A DNA stretch of 64,000 nt from Acheta domesticus (Eukaryota; Arthropoda; Insecta; Orthoptera; Gryllidae): NCBI GenBank assembly GCA_031308135.1, contig JAHLJT010009436.1:159073302-159137301 (forward strand), given 5' to 3'. A model generated the notes under the pieces. It was not told the origin of the DNA. It did not search any database and worked only from the letters and a program-made list of their open reading frames with translations. The position numbers and the translations under genes were made by a program. Positions 10,829 through 21,607 of the stretch are shown in pieces; position 1 is the first letter of the stretch, and each line of letters opens with the position of its first letter.

Positions 10829-12423
10829 TTAATTTCTATCTGTTCGTATCTCTTATCATCTTTGGATCTTCGCGAGTAACTATTTCCTGTCCTTTTAGCT
10901 TCTCTCTTGGCATCATTTCCCCACTCGCCCTTCCCTTCTAAACTATCATGTCCTTGGCGATTATCATTATCAGCTATTTTTCCCGTTCCATTATTCTTTC
11001 CATTCATGCTATCATGGTATCCGTTACTATTATTCCGTTCATATTCGCCATTCAAAGTCCGATCGAAGAGGCTTAGCCGTTCCACTAAGTCTTCATAATC
11101 TACAGGTATCGAATTCCATAGCAAATTTTGAATACTGACTGGCAATTGACGAATAATAATTCTAGTTAATTCATTATTATCTATCCCTTCTTCGCAAGCC
11201 TTGAATGCGGCAATTTTGCGTGTTGCAAAATCACACATGGTTTCCGCCCCACCTTTCCTATATTTTTCACTCATCAATTTATATTTTAAATCAAATTTAT
11301 GATTCTCATTCCAGTAACGTTTTAAAAATTTCTCCTTCCATTCTTTATAACTCGTTGGTTCCGGAATTAATGATGTCAACCAATGATGGGCTTTAGATGA
11401 CATTGCCTGCTCGACCATATGCAATTTTAACCTCTCAGGAGTATTATTAATCATAAAGTAGCTTTCTAATTTTGAGATGAAAGACCATGGTTGCTCCTTG
11501 ATATCCCCATGGAATTTTAAATAACTTGGCAAAACTACCGCGGATGCTGTAGTTATTACATTTCCCTGCGTGCGTGTTAGGACTTCATTTTCCAACTGAT
11601 CTATCTTGCCTTTAAGGTTTGCTATCTGTTTTTCCGATTCCAATTCCTGCAAAGTTTTAATATTCCTCAGCCCCTCTTGTATCTGTTGTTCTACCTTACT
11701 ATCTGTAACAACTATTTTTAATTCAATATTTTCTATTTTGTCGCCATGTTGTTGCGATATCTCATTTAAATATTCTATACGCGATTCAGCGTTCGTCATT
11801 TTTTTACATTGTTGGTTTTGTGTAAGTGCTAATGCTGTAACATTTTCCTGTAAAGCCCCAACTTCAGAATTAATTTTATTAAAACATTCCTTTTGCTCTT
11901 TCTGAATTTGATTTACTTGACAATTAAACGCATCCATTTTTGAATAAATATTACTAAATTCATTAGCTGTATCGGTCCGTAACTGCGATATCTCCTCACA
12001 TATTGCTTTACGAAAATTCTTAAATTCCTGTGTCGTTTCTATCTTTATACCTTCCAATTTGGCATTATAATTTTCAAATTTAGCGTTCATGTCTAAAGTC
12101 AATTCTTCTAATTTAGCATTATTATTTTCCAATTTAGCGTTCATATCTAAAGTCAATTCTTCTAATCTAGCATTATTATTTTCCAATTTAGCATTATTAA
12201 TTTCCAATTTAGCATTCATTTCTGCCTTCATTTCAGCTAACATTTTAATTATTATCAAGTTACTAGAATCCGTATTGTCTACTGAAGCTGCCGCTACTTC
12301 CTTTTCTTTCTGTTCTACCTCAACTAATTCTCGCAACATGTCACCTTCGGGATTCATACTGTTAGCCGCCATATTATCTATTTCGACATTCTCGGAACGT
12401 GCTGTCTTACTTCTAGTCTCCAT
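10792..12423 (-). CDS. Gag-like protein of the gypsy-type element
   Basis: 543 codons from the ATG at 12423 (METRSK); the frame is open 18 nt further up but without an ATG. Residues about 55-270 are strongly coiled-coil, with near-repeats of the form NAKLENNNAKLEELTLDM, whose DNA is itself tandemly repeated at 12065-12215. Residues about 295-440 form a Retrotrans_gag-type capsid domain: LKFHGDIKEQPWSFISKLES, HHWLTSLIP, YKEWKEKFLKRYW. The C-terminus is polar and basic (RSKDDKRYEQIEINAIEQ). No CCHC zinc knuckle is visible, so RNA binding must rest on the basic tail or be lost. The frame is intact, in keeping with a young element. It would assemble cytoplasmic virus-like particles around the transcript. 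Confidence 0.88.
   Translation of the reverse strand: METRSKTARSENVEIDNMAANSMNPEGDMLRELVEVEQKEKEVAAASVDNTDSSNLIIIKMLAEMKAEMNAKLEINNAKLENNNARLEELTLDMNAKLENNNAKLEELTLDMNAKFENYNAKLEGIKIETTQEFKNFRKAICEEISQLRTDTANEFSNIYSKMDAFNCQVNQIQKEQKECFNKINSEVGALQENVTALALTQNQQCKKMTNAESRIEYLNEISQQHGDKIENIELKIVVTDSKVEQQIQEGLRNIKTLQELESEKQIANLKGKIDQLENEVLTRTQGNVITTASAVVLPSYLKFHGDIKEQPWSFISKLESYFMINNTPERLKLHMVEQAMSSKAHHWLTSLIPEPTSYKEWKEKFLKRYWNENHKFDLKYKLMSEKYRKGGAETMCDFATRKIAAFKACEEGIDNNELTRIIIRQLPVSIQNLLWNSIPVDYEDLVERLSLFDRTLNGEYERNNSNGYHDSMNGKNNGTGKIADNDNRQGHDSLEGKGEWGNDAKREAKRTGNSYSRRSKDDKRYEQIEINAIEQENSHCSK
10810..10816 (-). promoter_or_regulatory. Candidate -1 frameshift slippery heptamer
   Basis: GGAAAAC, read on the minus strand as G-GAA-AAC in the gag frame, lies inside the 37-nt gag/pol overlap. 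It has the X-XXY-YYZ layout of known -1 sites of the GGA-type. A downstream pseudoknot was not assessed. Confidence 0.45.
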
Positions 12424-12441
12424 CTTGAAATTATAATACAA

Positions 12442-12617
12442 ATTAAAATTCTCACTATCAAATTCTCCTCAATGAAATGGTTTTGGCTTTTTTTTATAAT
12501 TACAGTTAATTTCATATGTCAATCAATAAATTTCAGATTCCTTTTTGATCAATTTGTTATAATTTATAATAATTCCTTTAAACGTACTTCACTTTGTTAT
12601 AAATTATAACAAAATAT
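12442..12617 (-). other. Leader of the LTR element with AT-rich palindrome
   Basis: Untranslated region between the primer-binding site and gag. It holds a TTGTTATAATTTATAA stretch near 12551-12568 and its complement near 12592-12612, able to form a hairpin in the RNA. Whether this has a packaging role is unknown. Confidence 0.5.
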
Positions 12618-12635
12618 GCCCCAGTTGGCGCGCCA
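12618..12635 (-). other. Primer-binding site of the LTR element
   Basis: On the minus strand TGGCGCGCCAACTGGGGC starts 3 bases (AAA) after the terminal CA of the 5' LTR. The opening TGG matches a tRNA 3' CCA. The exact tRNA was not identified. Confidence 0.8.
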
Positions 12636-12638
12636 TTT

Positions 12639-13935
12639 TGAAATATACCTTTCTCAACGTCTCATCAAAAGCGTGGCTGTAATCATGTCCTGTTCCAAAT
12701 TTATTAAGATTTGGGCGCCAGAAACAGGTTACATGAATTACTACCAAAGTTTTTCTATCTGATTTAACAAAATTATCTAAACATCCAGCTAGCTTGGGTC
12801 GATGGGTCCGGATACAAATACTCGCTATCGCCTCGATAGCCGATTACCTGATCTGCCAACTATACAGTATGGCGTGGAATCTGAAATGTAATAATTATGC
12901 TTCCAACTAATTAACAATTATGATTGACAAATGAAAAACTCTTTTCTTTTCCAAAGAACAAAATTCAACAATTTATTTAACTTTAAATTAAACAATTAAT
13001 CTGATGGTCATGACCCTTTTTGAAATAAATTGTCTCTTTTATACTGCAGTATTTTTTACCGTTTGTGCATGCCAACGCTCCATGGTCGCTTCTCATTTGG
13101 CCGTTGTTAATTCCAATTTCCGCTTCTTTCTTCGTTCTTGCGCCGCTGCTGACACGTCCAGTCCACACTGCCTAAACTATTTGTTAGTCTTGTCCGACGC
13201 TCCCGGTTCCTAATCTCTCCCACCGGTTATGTAGACTATTGAAGTCCAACTGCAATGTCCGAAAATCTGAACAAGTCCTCCGAAAATCACTTCTGGTAAA
13301 TTATTTCAAAGTCCGAAAACAAACTATCACTTCTCTCACAAGACAAAGTCCGAAAACAAGCTATACAAGTCTCACTTTCCCTCTATATTGCCTACAAACG
13401 ATCTTTACGCTACGGCACCCAGAGTCAGAATGTTCGATCTATACTCCACGACACCCAGAGACGGAATGTACGATCTTCACTCTACGACACCCCGAGTCAG
13501 AATGTTCGATCTACACTCCACGACACCCAGAGTCGGAATGCACGATCTTCACTCTACGACACCCCGAGTCAGAATGTCCTGTTTAATGTATTTTTAAACC
13601 CTTCATGGCTCGGTCGGCGTCCATCCTTCTATTATTTCAAAACACGGCGGCAACATTAGACTATCTGATCTTTTATAGCCAACCCGTGCGTCTCTTACAC
13701 ATCCGAGTAGCCGTGACTTCCGTCAGTCATTCGTTTTTGCACCAATTCCCTCTTAGGTTCTTCAGCCATCTAGCCGGCGTCCTGACGTCATCAGGGCCCG
13801 TGTATAGTTTGTTGACCTTGCCAACCTCTGCGCCGCCGTTGCTAAGGCCCATACCGCCATATTGAATCCCCATTTATCTATCCCATGTCTAACTAACATC
13901 ATTAAATAAAACCTATCATATTCTGGTATATCACA
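12639..13935 (-). repeat. 5' LTR of the gypsy-type element
   Basis: This 1297-bp repeat matches 8195-9417 almost base for base. It has the same TATAAAA box (13671-13677) and poly(A) signal but five instead of three 36-bp tandem units at about 13420-13580. The 74-bp length difference is two units plus a 2-bp indel. Confidence 0.93.
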
Positions 13936-13939
13936 ATAC

Positions 13940-15579
13940 ACAAGCCAATTTTTTTCAACTTGTATTTTAGTAATTACTTTACGTCACATTTTAGTTATTT
14001 TACGCACTATTTTACGTCAAAAGTAAAATCAATTTTTTAATTATAGAATATAAAATCCATCCATACATGTTTATAGTTGATCTACTTACTGTCATTTCAT
14101 CATACCCAGATGCGAGAGAAACGCTGAATTAATTCCAATTCTGTGGTGACGGGATAAAAGTTCCTAGGTCAATTTTTGGCGAAATTGGGTTAAATACTGA
14201 AACTACAAGTTAAGTATCTATATTTTATTTGAGTGAAACGACCGAATTCATGGTGCCTCTTTAACGACAAAAAAAGTTTGGAAATACAGCTTAATTGGCT
14301 TAATATAGCGTACGGATCAATAACCAAACACTTGTTTTCTCCAAACTAAGATTTTTGACTTAAGAACTTTTACCCCATGACCGCAGAATCACTGAACTTT
14401 CCTTTAGTGCTACAAACGACTCACGATAATGAGTCAAATAAACGAAAAGGTTTCCAGTGGTGGATTCCATAACGTCAAGAGAAAATACCGGATCAAAAGT
14501 GGCCTTTCACATACTTCCTGTTCTGCCCTGCTGCTCATGGAATATTGTTTTTACTTTCTCAGGGATTTCGCAAAGAGAATTGTTATACTGACTTGGGCCT
14601 TGACGGACATTTAACACTAACTTTTGATTTTTTTTGTAGAATCATAGAGCAGAAGATAAACGATATGAAGATAGTAACATGGACAACGAGAAGTGCCACA
14701 ATCTGAAAACACTTAAAGACAAAGGTTTACGGGATCAAATACGATAAGGAACCTTTGAAAACGTAACCCAGGCTTTCTTTAGCCCAACCGTTGTGGAACT
14801 TGCAAAAATATTTGTATACGTTGGGTTTTCAGTACTGAAAAATACTATTAAACCAGTAGATAATGTGTAATACGAAAGTAAAAGGAATTATCCTCCATTA
14901 TGGTTGACATCAGAAATTTAGTTGTTTACGTTTTAAGCTGAACTGGACACATTATTTCATTATTTTTTGTGAGAATGAGGAAACACCACTCAGTCCTTGG
15001 CTGTGAATAACTGATTATTACATAATATCCATCATCCGTTCTGTGGAGAAGACGATAAATTAATACGGGAAAACAGGACAAGTGTGGGATTAATAAAGTT
15101 CACCAAAAGTATCTATTCATTCCACAAGAATAACAAGTGGTACTAAAACAGCACGTACTTTCTCGCGATATTACTAATAGCTATGTAATATTACAATTTC
15201 TCTTATACACTTAAGTTACCATTTGAAAAATTCTAAAACAAACGAAACTTGAAAAATATGTATATTTTTTAATTCAAACGTTTAAACGAAAACAGGTTTA
15301 TGCCATTGAATTCAGTGAATCCACGTTCTACACAGATGCGCGATGCGTATTTCAGCCGTAAATAAAATTATTTGTTTATATTAACGCCAACGAACTGCGG
15401 CCGTCATTATCGCCTTATCAGTGAGGCGTTACAACAATGTTTCAACATGCAACAATGACTGCTAATTCGTATGGAATACAACATTTTGCAAATTTGCATT
15501 GTTGATACCCCTGGCAAGAAAATGAAAACGAATACAAGAATATAATACTTAAATACTAGGAAAGGTCAGCAGACGTTCA
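13940..15579. other. Intergenic, nothing recognised
   Basis: AT-rich sequence with no supported gene, RNA or repeat family. The 61-codon ORF at 14429-14614 has no recognisable features. Confidence 0.5.
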
Positions 15580-16200
15580 TCCCTTCATCTCGCTCTTTCC
15601 CCTCCTCCGTTTATTACTGTCTCTCCCTCCCTCACCCTGTCCCTGTCTGTTTGTCTGTCTGTCTCTGTGTATCTGTCCCTCTCATTCACATTTACTTGTA
15701 GATTCTGCAAGTCTCTGAGCAGGTGAGGTAATATCGGGAAGCGCCAGACCAGCACAAATGTAATAGAATGTTCGAGAAGATTTCATCCCTTAGATTACGG
15801 TGTGAAAAACGTTTCCTCTCCCCTTTTGTCATTTATTCGGTAGTTTTTGGATGTTAACTGGAAGCCTCATATACTTAAAGTGTGCAATGTGATATTTAAT
15901 TTAAACTGCAAATCGTGTTTCATATTTGTTCTCAAATACAGGATTATTAGAAAGAGAGAAAGAGGGAGAAAGAGACAGAGGAGATAGAGAGAAAGAGAGA
16001 GCGAGAAAGAAGACAGAGGGACAGAGGAGAGAGAGAAAGAGAACGAGAAGGAAAGAGAGGTAAAGAGAGAACGAGAAAGAATGAGAGGAAAAGAGAAAAC
16101 GAGAAAGAAAGAGAGGAGAGGGAAAAGAAGAGAGAGAAAGAGAGGGTGTGGAGAGAGAGAAAGGGAGGGAGAGAGTAAGAAAGAGAGTGAGTAATGTGTA
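15580..16200. repeat. Simple-sequence tracts: pyrimidine (15590-15690) and purine GAGA (15949-16195)
   Basis: Positions 15590-15690 are CT-rich with a CTGT run, and 15949-16195 are almost pure A+G with GAGA and GAAA units. The serine/leucine-rich minus-strand ORF over the purine tract is an artefact. Confidence 0.85.
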
Positions 16201-16298
16201 CAGCTTCTTAAAACAATGTGCGTAGAAATTGAAAATGAAAGAGGTCGTGAAGGAAATGTGAGAGAATATCATGGTATTTCCATTACTCTGATGTAATC

Positions 16299-16740
16299 GT
16301 GATTTACCAATACGTAATTCTTCAGGTAAAAAACATTGTGGATTGCGACGCGGGTCATTTACATCACGCGCGCCTTAATACGTGGTTTTTCCTCGTGTGC
16401 TACTGGAACGTGCCGCAACCTCGCCCGGGTTTCCTGGGGGGCAACTCGCTGGCCAACAGGAAGAAACAAAAGAGTAACGGAGGGAGAATACCCGCTGAAT
16501 GGGAACGCCCTTACATGAAGGTGGTCACTAAATTAAAGAGTTCTGCATTCTCCTCGTAGGACACTGTGACGCAAATGTTCCCCTTCCTCCGCCGAGAATT
16601 CAAAGTCAGCGCGAGAGTGCGAGCATCGAATTTCCCTCCGAGACGCAGACCGTCAGGCGGGGCGCAGCTAATCATTGGAGCAATAACGGGCATTCACTTA
16701 TGAGATTTCCGCTTTCGGAGGAGGGAGATCCTAGAAAGCA
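16299..16740. other. GC-richer unassigned segment
   Basis: G+C rises here relative to the AT-rich flanks, with CpG-containing stretches. An 86-codon + strand ORF (16299-16559) and a 60-codon minus-strand ORF overlap, neither recognisable. It could be a non-coding exon, a promoter or a conserved element. Confidence 0.35.
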
Positions 16741-18589
16741 ATTAACCTGTAAATAGGCCCTGGCTACATTCTACTCTAGAATATTAAGTTGTGGTTTTAT
16801 AAGTAACAGTTACTCTTTGCTAAATTATTTTTCCTTTGTTTTACATTAAGCGCTTCTACTAAACTTTGAATTCTTGGTTATGAGCCTATTCTATTTCTAT
16901 GTTCATATTATCAATGTTGGTTTTTTGGTTTTATGTCCTCACAGTAACATACGTTAATTTTACAGAACTTGAGAAAAAAAAAGTGTGCTGTAAAATCGAA
17001 CTTGCCTCTGAAATAATAAGGAATACTCGTTTATTGGTAAAATAAATGTAGATCTGTCTTAAGGTCGCGCTCTTTGTCGTCTCTACAAAAAAAGCTGTCT
17101 TGGAACCCTAAAGAAAATCCTAAACATCCCAAAGTATGTGACTATTATTTATATGTGAGCCAAAATCGTGACCCAATATTGTCACACTATATTTTTGAAG
17201 TATTTATTACTAATTTGAGAATGTTAATCAATGTACGTGGAAACTATATTTATAATTCGCTAAATGTATTTCCTAATTCCAAAAATGTATAATTCCCTAA
17301 ATATTTTTTTAAACCTATAGTAACCTGATAGATACGTTCGGAGAATGGTGAATTATTTTCCTTATTGTACGGATGAAAAAGATGTACGAGATCGTTTTTA
17401 ACAAACTGATGAAATTACAGTTCTTTCTCATATTAGTTGAGTTGTAACAAATACATACTATGTGTTACTGAAATATTGTATCTTGGTTTCCACGAATACA
17501 GCTCTTGAAACACTGTTTAGAACTATATGCTGACAAAAATATTACAGAACCCCAATTTACCGACTCTGGTTTTCGAATCGTCAACCTTATAACTGTAGAT
17601 AAAATATTATGATCACGGGTACCACAGCACATTGTATGAAAGGAAATCTGTTGTTATGTTTACAAGAAAAAAATAAAATGTTTACCCTCGAATACACACC
17701 TTGTGTACGTAGAGCACGAAAATTGGAAAATGGAAAGTGGTAGAACAATAAAAATTAGAGACAATACGTACCCTGCCGAAACGCCCCCTAGTGTTACTAC
17801 TCAACAATTACTCAGATTTAAAAGAAAATGCACATGATATTTATTAAAAGATCTTCAAAGGACAGATAAATTATATTGAAAAAGAAATATCTGACTTTAA
17901 TATTGGAGTTGTAGGTCAGATTAAAAACTATTTTAACATATTGAATGTTCTGAATTTCAGTTATTTTATTAAAAAAGGAACTTTATCATTTTTATAAATG
18001 CATTCCCCATTATTGGAGAAAAAATCTGCAGCCATTTTTCAGAAAATTTCGATATATCACAGGTGCTTCATGTAAAGTGTCTCCTAAAATTAAATTATTT
18101 TAATTAGGGATTATTCTCGCAAGCGGCGCAGTTCCTGAAGTATTTGTAAAGTTTTAGGTCGAAAGCTTCAAACCTGAGAGTTACGCGTGATACATACTTC
18201 CATTCACACATCCGCTATCCCGATTTCGGGGAAACAAAAATGCTTAATCTCGCCTGCAGCACCAGTCTTAACTTTAAGTCAGCACAACCGAATCGTCATT
18301 CGGACCGTGTGGGATGTTACAGCTCAAAAGAACCTTAAACACGAATTTTACGTCCGAGCCATTGAGATCGTGGTGTTGCAGTATGTTTCGTGACTAAACA
18401 GTAGTACAGGGATGAAAAAGAAAAATTCAGAGGTTGATTCCACGCATCACAAAAAATAAGTATCTTTTTGGCTGAAACTCTCCTCAGAAAACGTAGTCAC
18501 ATTGCCATCACCGCGGATGCATAACAAATAACAATACGAAGAATGAAGTTGAAGTAGAGAAAAACACTGTGACATCCCCAAAGCACAAC
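16741..18589. other. Intergenic, nothing recognised
   Basis: AT-rich with only short chance ORFs. No repeat relationship to other parts of the window was noticed. Confidence 0.5.
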
Positions 18590-19310
18590 GCGAACAGGAT
18601 GTGATCGCCCTCACCTGTTCGCTGAAGCCCCTCGCAGAATCCGCCGGTCGACGTGCGCCGGCAACGAACGACGCTCAGCTGTTTTCTCAGCGGCCGCACA
18701 AGCTCACCACACTTCGGAACGACTCCGCGCACTCACAGCAATCCCGGCGCGAGATCGCCCGGTCACCGTGCCCCCGCGGGGCGGGCGGGCGGGCGCGGCG
18801 GGGCGGGGGCGGGGCCGGGGCGGCGCCCAGGGCATCACCGCGGGCCTCGCTGCGCACGGCTGCGGCGACGGGACGATGGTGTAGAGTTTGGCGCCGAGAG
18901 CGATTGCGGCAGTGTTAGCAATGATGACGACGTTAAAGAGTGCTGACGATGTTGAGGATGCTGACGGCGATGGAGGAGGTGCTGACGGCGCGGGCGCTGT
19001 CTCTGCTTCGGCGGCCGAGTGCCCTGTGCGCGCGTCCACTGCTTTCTACGGCGGCGGCGGCAGCGACCGCGAGCATGCGAGGGAGCGGGCGGCGGGGTGG
19101 CGGGCGGGCGCGCGTAGAGAAAGCTCGAGAAAGCGGAGCGACCTCCGGCGTTGGCGCCTCCCGTGCGTCTTGGCGCCTGCGCTGAGCCGGCGCTGAGCGT
19201 CGCGGCGCCGGGGGTGGGCGCTGACCGACGGGACGGCCTCCACGGCCTCCCTCCCCCTTGCGCCGACGCCGCGAGCGGACAACAATGAGGTTCATTACGC
19301 CGCTACACCT
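18590..19310. promoter_or_regulatory. CpG-rich island with Sp1-type GC boxes
   Basis: About 720 bp of very high G+C and CpG density in an otherwise AT-rich region, including a GGGCGGGGCCGGGGCGG-like run near 18790-18825. All six frames stay open, as expected from composition, so the overlapping Arg/Ala/Pro-rich ORFs are not evidence of coding. On the minus strand a good splice-donor context, AACAG|GTGAGG, occurs with the exon edge at 18615, which would fit a first exon transcribed leftward out of the island. No downstream exon was identified. Confidence 0.5.
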
Positions 19311-19314
19311 CATC

Positions 19315-19990
19315 GGACGCGGACGCGTTGGCTCAGAGGCTGCTATGCCCTCTGTTCCCTCTCCGGTGTCTTCTCACCGGGGAGTCCTAGCATTCCAGTT
19401 CTGACGGTGGCGCATTCAGTAGGCTCCGTGAATTCAGCTTCTGTCGCGTATAATTCTAAGGGGCTGACTGCTGTAATTCGAAGGGGCTGATCATTTTCCT
19501 TGGGGGTCTCTGAACACTTCCAGGCGAATGCCGGAACATTTCCTTAACAAACGAGCCATGGAACGCGGGTGATATTTCTTTCCTCATTCTCGTTGTATAT
19601 TCAAACAATACACTACACTTCGTTTTTTCTTTCTTGGCGCACGGGGGTGTGTCAATAAAATGGAATATATCACGGTATTTTGCGTCGTTCTCGGTTGTGC
19701 CGCTAGGAGTTGCATGATCGTAACTGTATCGAGCAGTGCTGGCGATCATCACAACGGATAACGACGCGAAATACCATGAGATATTCCATTTTATTGACAC
19801 ACCCCTGTGCGCCAAGAAAGAAAGACCGAAGTATACACAGCACTACACCATACGTAGTGAGTTCAGGATCGTCTCCTGGCTGGGGCGGTGCCCCGCTGGA
19901 GGAGATACCTGGCGAGGAGTCCCTGAAAGCCGGTGGCGGCGTATCTCATGTTGTAGTGGGGGAGGAACACCGCTACACTTCACTTATGAT
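19315..19990 (+). repeat. tRNA-derived SINE, family S, interrupted by a MITE
   Basis: Positions 19330-19460 carry an A-box-like GGCTCAGAGGCTG and the family landmarks CGGTGGC and GAATTCAGC. The distal part resumes at about 19855-19990 with CTGGGGCGGTGCCCC, CTGGAGGAG and CGGCGTATCTCATG, which match the reverse complement of 23630-23760. The two halves are separated by foldback MITE copy M1, so the MITE inserted after the SINE. Confidence 0.55.
19614..19835. mobile_element. Palindromic foldback MITE, copy M1
   Basis: Nearly the whole 220 bp is one inverted repeat. The left arm reads CTTCG-TTTTTTCTTTCTTGGC, GCACGGGGGTGTGTCAATAA and AATGGAATAT-TCACGGTATTT. The right arm is its complement and ends CGAAGTATA. 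The short loop around 19725-19745 holds CTGTATCGAGCAGTGCTGG. Same family as 30504-30651, 36550-36786 and 40743-40967. No coding capacity. Confidence 0.8.
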
Positions 19991-20076
19991 CTTGGGGGCT
20001 AATGATCGCGCTTTATGCGTCTGAAATTACGAAAAAATCGATGCATCTTCAGACGCCGGGATTAGGTATTCTTGAA

Positions 20077-20084
20077 ATAAATAA

Positions 20085-20130
<46 letters not shown>
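20077..20130. repeat. (AAAT)n-(TA)n-(CA)n microsatellite
   Basis: Short AAAT units followed by a long TA run and a few CA units. Confidence 0.9.
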
Positions 20131-20131
<1 letters not shown>

Positions 20132-21312
20132 ATTGAATTTTAAATGGACATAGCTGAGGGCCAGTTTAAACATCATTAAAATGATCAACTTGAATTTATT
20201 TTCATTTTATTTTTAACGTAAAATACTGTTAAAATTTTTTGTGATGTTTTGGGCAGAAAAACTACCTTTAGTATCCATAAGCAAAGCAATAAATCATTGC
20301 TCAACGGATCAAGGAAAATTCAACAAAACATTCCATCACCTTAATTTTTTTATTTCTAGAATAATCCGTACAAACTCGTGTTATATTCTTTCAGTGTAAT
20401 AAGATATTCATCAATTGAAAATAATTTTTTTTAACATGAGGAGGAGTATTTGTTGAGTATCATTTCTATCGGCATGGATTGAACCAGGAGGAATATAATC
20501 ATCCAAAGAAACGTCTTAAAAATTGTTATCTTAGAAACTTCTCAAAAATTTTGGTTGACGTATCAGTCGAAACAATTGCATCAATTTGGAATCATTTCTT
20601 GCAGATGTTTATGCAAAGGCATACTATTTGGTTTGCACGACAAGCAATTCTTTGATTTTGGCAATAGTAGGTTGTTTATTGTTACGTGTACATTCGATGT
20701 CCCTAGTCGCTTTCTTTCAATCCGTCGGTAATGACGAGCGGTCATTATCTGAGTTTGCTTTACTTATTGGTCAACAACGTAACAATTGGGAAAGGCAGTT
20801 GAGGGACCAGAATCTCATTTACACAAAATGGATTGCAAATCCAAGTCCAATCCAAACCGAATTGATATTTTTGATAAAATAGATAGAATACGTGACTTGA
20901 ACTATGAAAAAACATTTTCAAACTTTCTTAACAACCTAGCTTTAAAGAATACTTGAGCTCTTCGTAAAGTGTAATATTTTAGGAGTTTTGGAGAAATGCT
21001 CTCACTGTGAGAAAACACTCAAGACTCTATAGTGATATACCACGCGAATCTTGGTTCTGCAATATTCGTTTTCTAAAAGAATGATCCCTGGATCCCTGAA
21101 GGAACATGCATTTCATTGCGCTAATATGATGAGACATCCGCTAGTTAAAGCTGATCTTTCAGGGCATTCGTAGCATGCTGAAAGTTTGTTTTAACATTAG
21201 TGCAAAAAGTGGGACGATGCTCAAGTGTTCAGATAAATCTGCGAATACAACAAAGAAGCAAAATACTTTCCTCTAACCGTATCAGCCACTATTGTCGTTA
21301 ATCATGTAAATA
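20131..21312. other. Intergenic; unrecognised 98-codon ORF 20586-20882
   Basis: AT-rich. The + strand ORF has a hydrophobic stretch near its middle (SLILAIVGCLLLRV) but no family signature, and its start is not an ATG (TTG at 20586). It is left unassigned and probably a chance or decayed frame. Confidence 0.45.
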
Positions 21313-21321
21313 TTAAAGCTC

Positions 21322-21598
21322 CGTGTCTCGCGGCTACCTCTTGGTCAGCGTGCTTGCTTTCCACTACGCGGCCCCGAGTTCGATTCCTGGTTGAGGCGAG
21401 ACTATAGTGTGCGTTTTCCTGGCAATGTCCCGTGAATGCTGCTGCGTGACGATGAGAAAATTCACTTCTGAAGTTGAGAATACGCCGTGGGGATGTTTAC
21501 GTGCTAATCACCACGTACCCCCTTAACCCATGGCCGCGAGGCAGGGATGTCGCCGATTCACGGGCTGTCGCGGCAGGTACTACATACGAGTATATACG
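21322..21598 (+). repeat. tRNA-derived SINE with 9-bp target duplication
   Basis: The 277-bp body is flanked by perfect TTAAAGCTC duplications at 21313-21321 and 21599-21607. The head is tRNA-like (GCGGCTACCTCTTGGTCAGC) with a B box GAGTTCGATTCC near 21373, one mismatch from consensus. Its tail differs from family S, so it is a distinct family. It needs pol III transcription and LINE machinery supplied in trans. Confidence 0.8.
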
Positions 21599-21607
21599 TT
21601 AAAGCTC

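Larger units (their letters stand above)
8195..13935 (-). mobile_element. Non-autonomous Ty3/gypsy-type LTR retrotransposon (pol-deleted)
   Basis: A complete insertion of 5741 bp lies on the minus strand. It has two nearly identical LTRs (8195-9417 and 12639-13935), each beginning TG and ending CA, and a 4-bp target duplication ATAC at 8191-8194 and 13936-13939. A primer-binding site lies 3 bp inside the 5' LTR, and a polypurine tract directly abuts the 3' LTR. The internal region is only 3.2 kb. It codes for gag and for a pol that stops inside the first part of reverse transcriptase, so RNase H and integrase are missing. The order PR-RT and the 4-bp duplication fit Ty3/gypsy; integrase position cannot be checked. 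LTRs differ at about 8 bases, one 2-bp indel and a 72-bp repeat-number change, so the insertion is recent, copied by proteins supplied in trans. Confidence 0.92.

Noticed and set aside
8970..13580. Regular 36-bp direct repeats that might suggest a CRISPR array
   Set aside because: Units are contiguous with no unique spacers, lie inside both LTRs of a retrotransposon, and the host is a eukaryote.
15901..16272. 123-codon Ser/Leu/Phe-rich minus-strand ORF
   Set aside because: It is the complement of a GAGA purine tract and has no start context or domain.
18601..19313. Several 80-126 codon ORFs on both strands in the CpG island
   Set aside because: High G+C removes stop codons in all frames, and none has a recognisable domain.
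20586..20882. 98-codon ORF with a hydrophobic stretch
   Set aside because: Starts without ATG, no family resemblance, no splice or promoter context.
21340..21400. tRNA gene
   Set aside because: It has a B box but no closing acceptor stem, and it is bounded by SINE target duplications.
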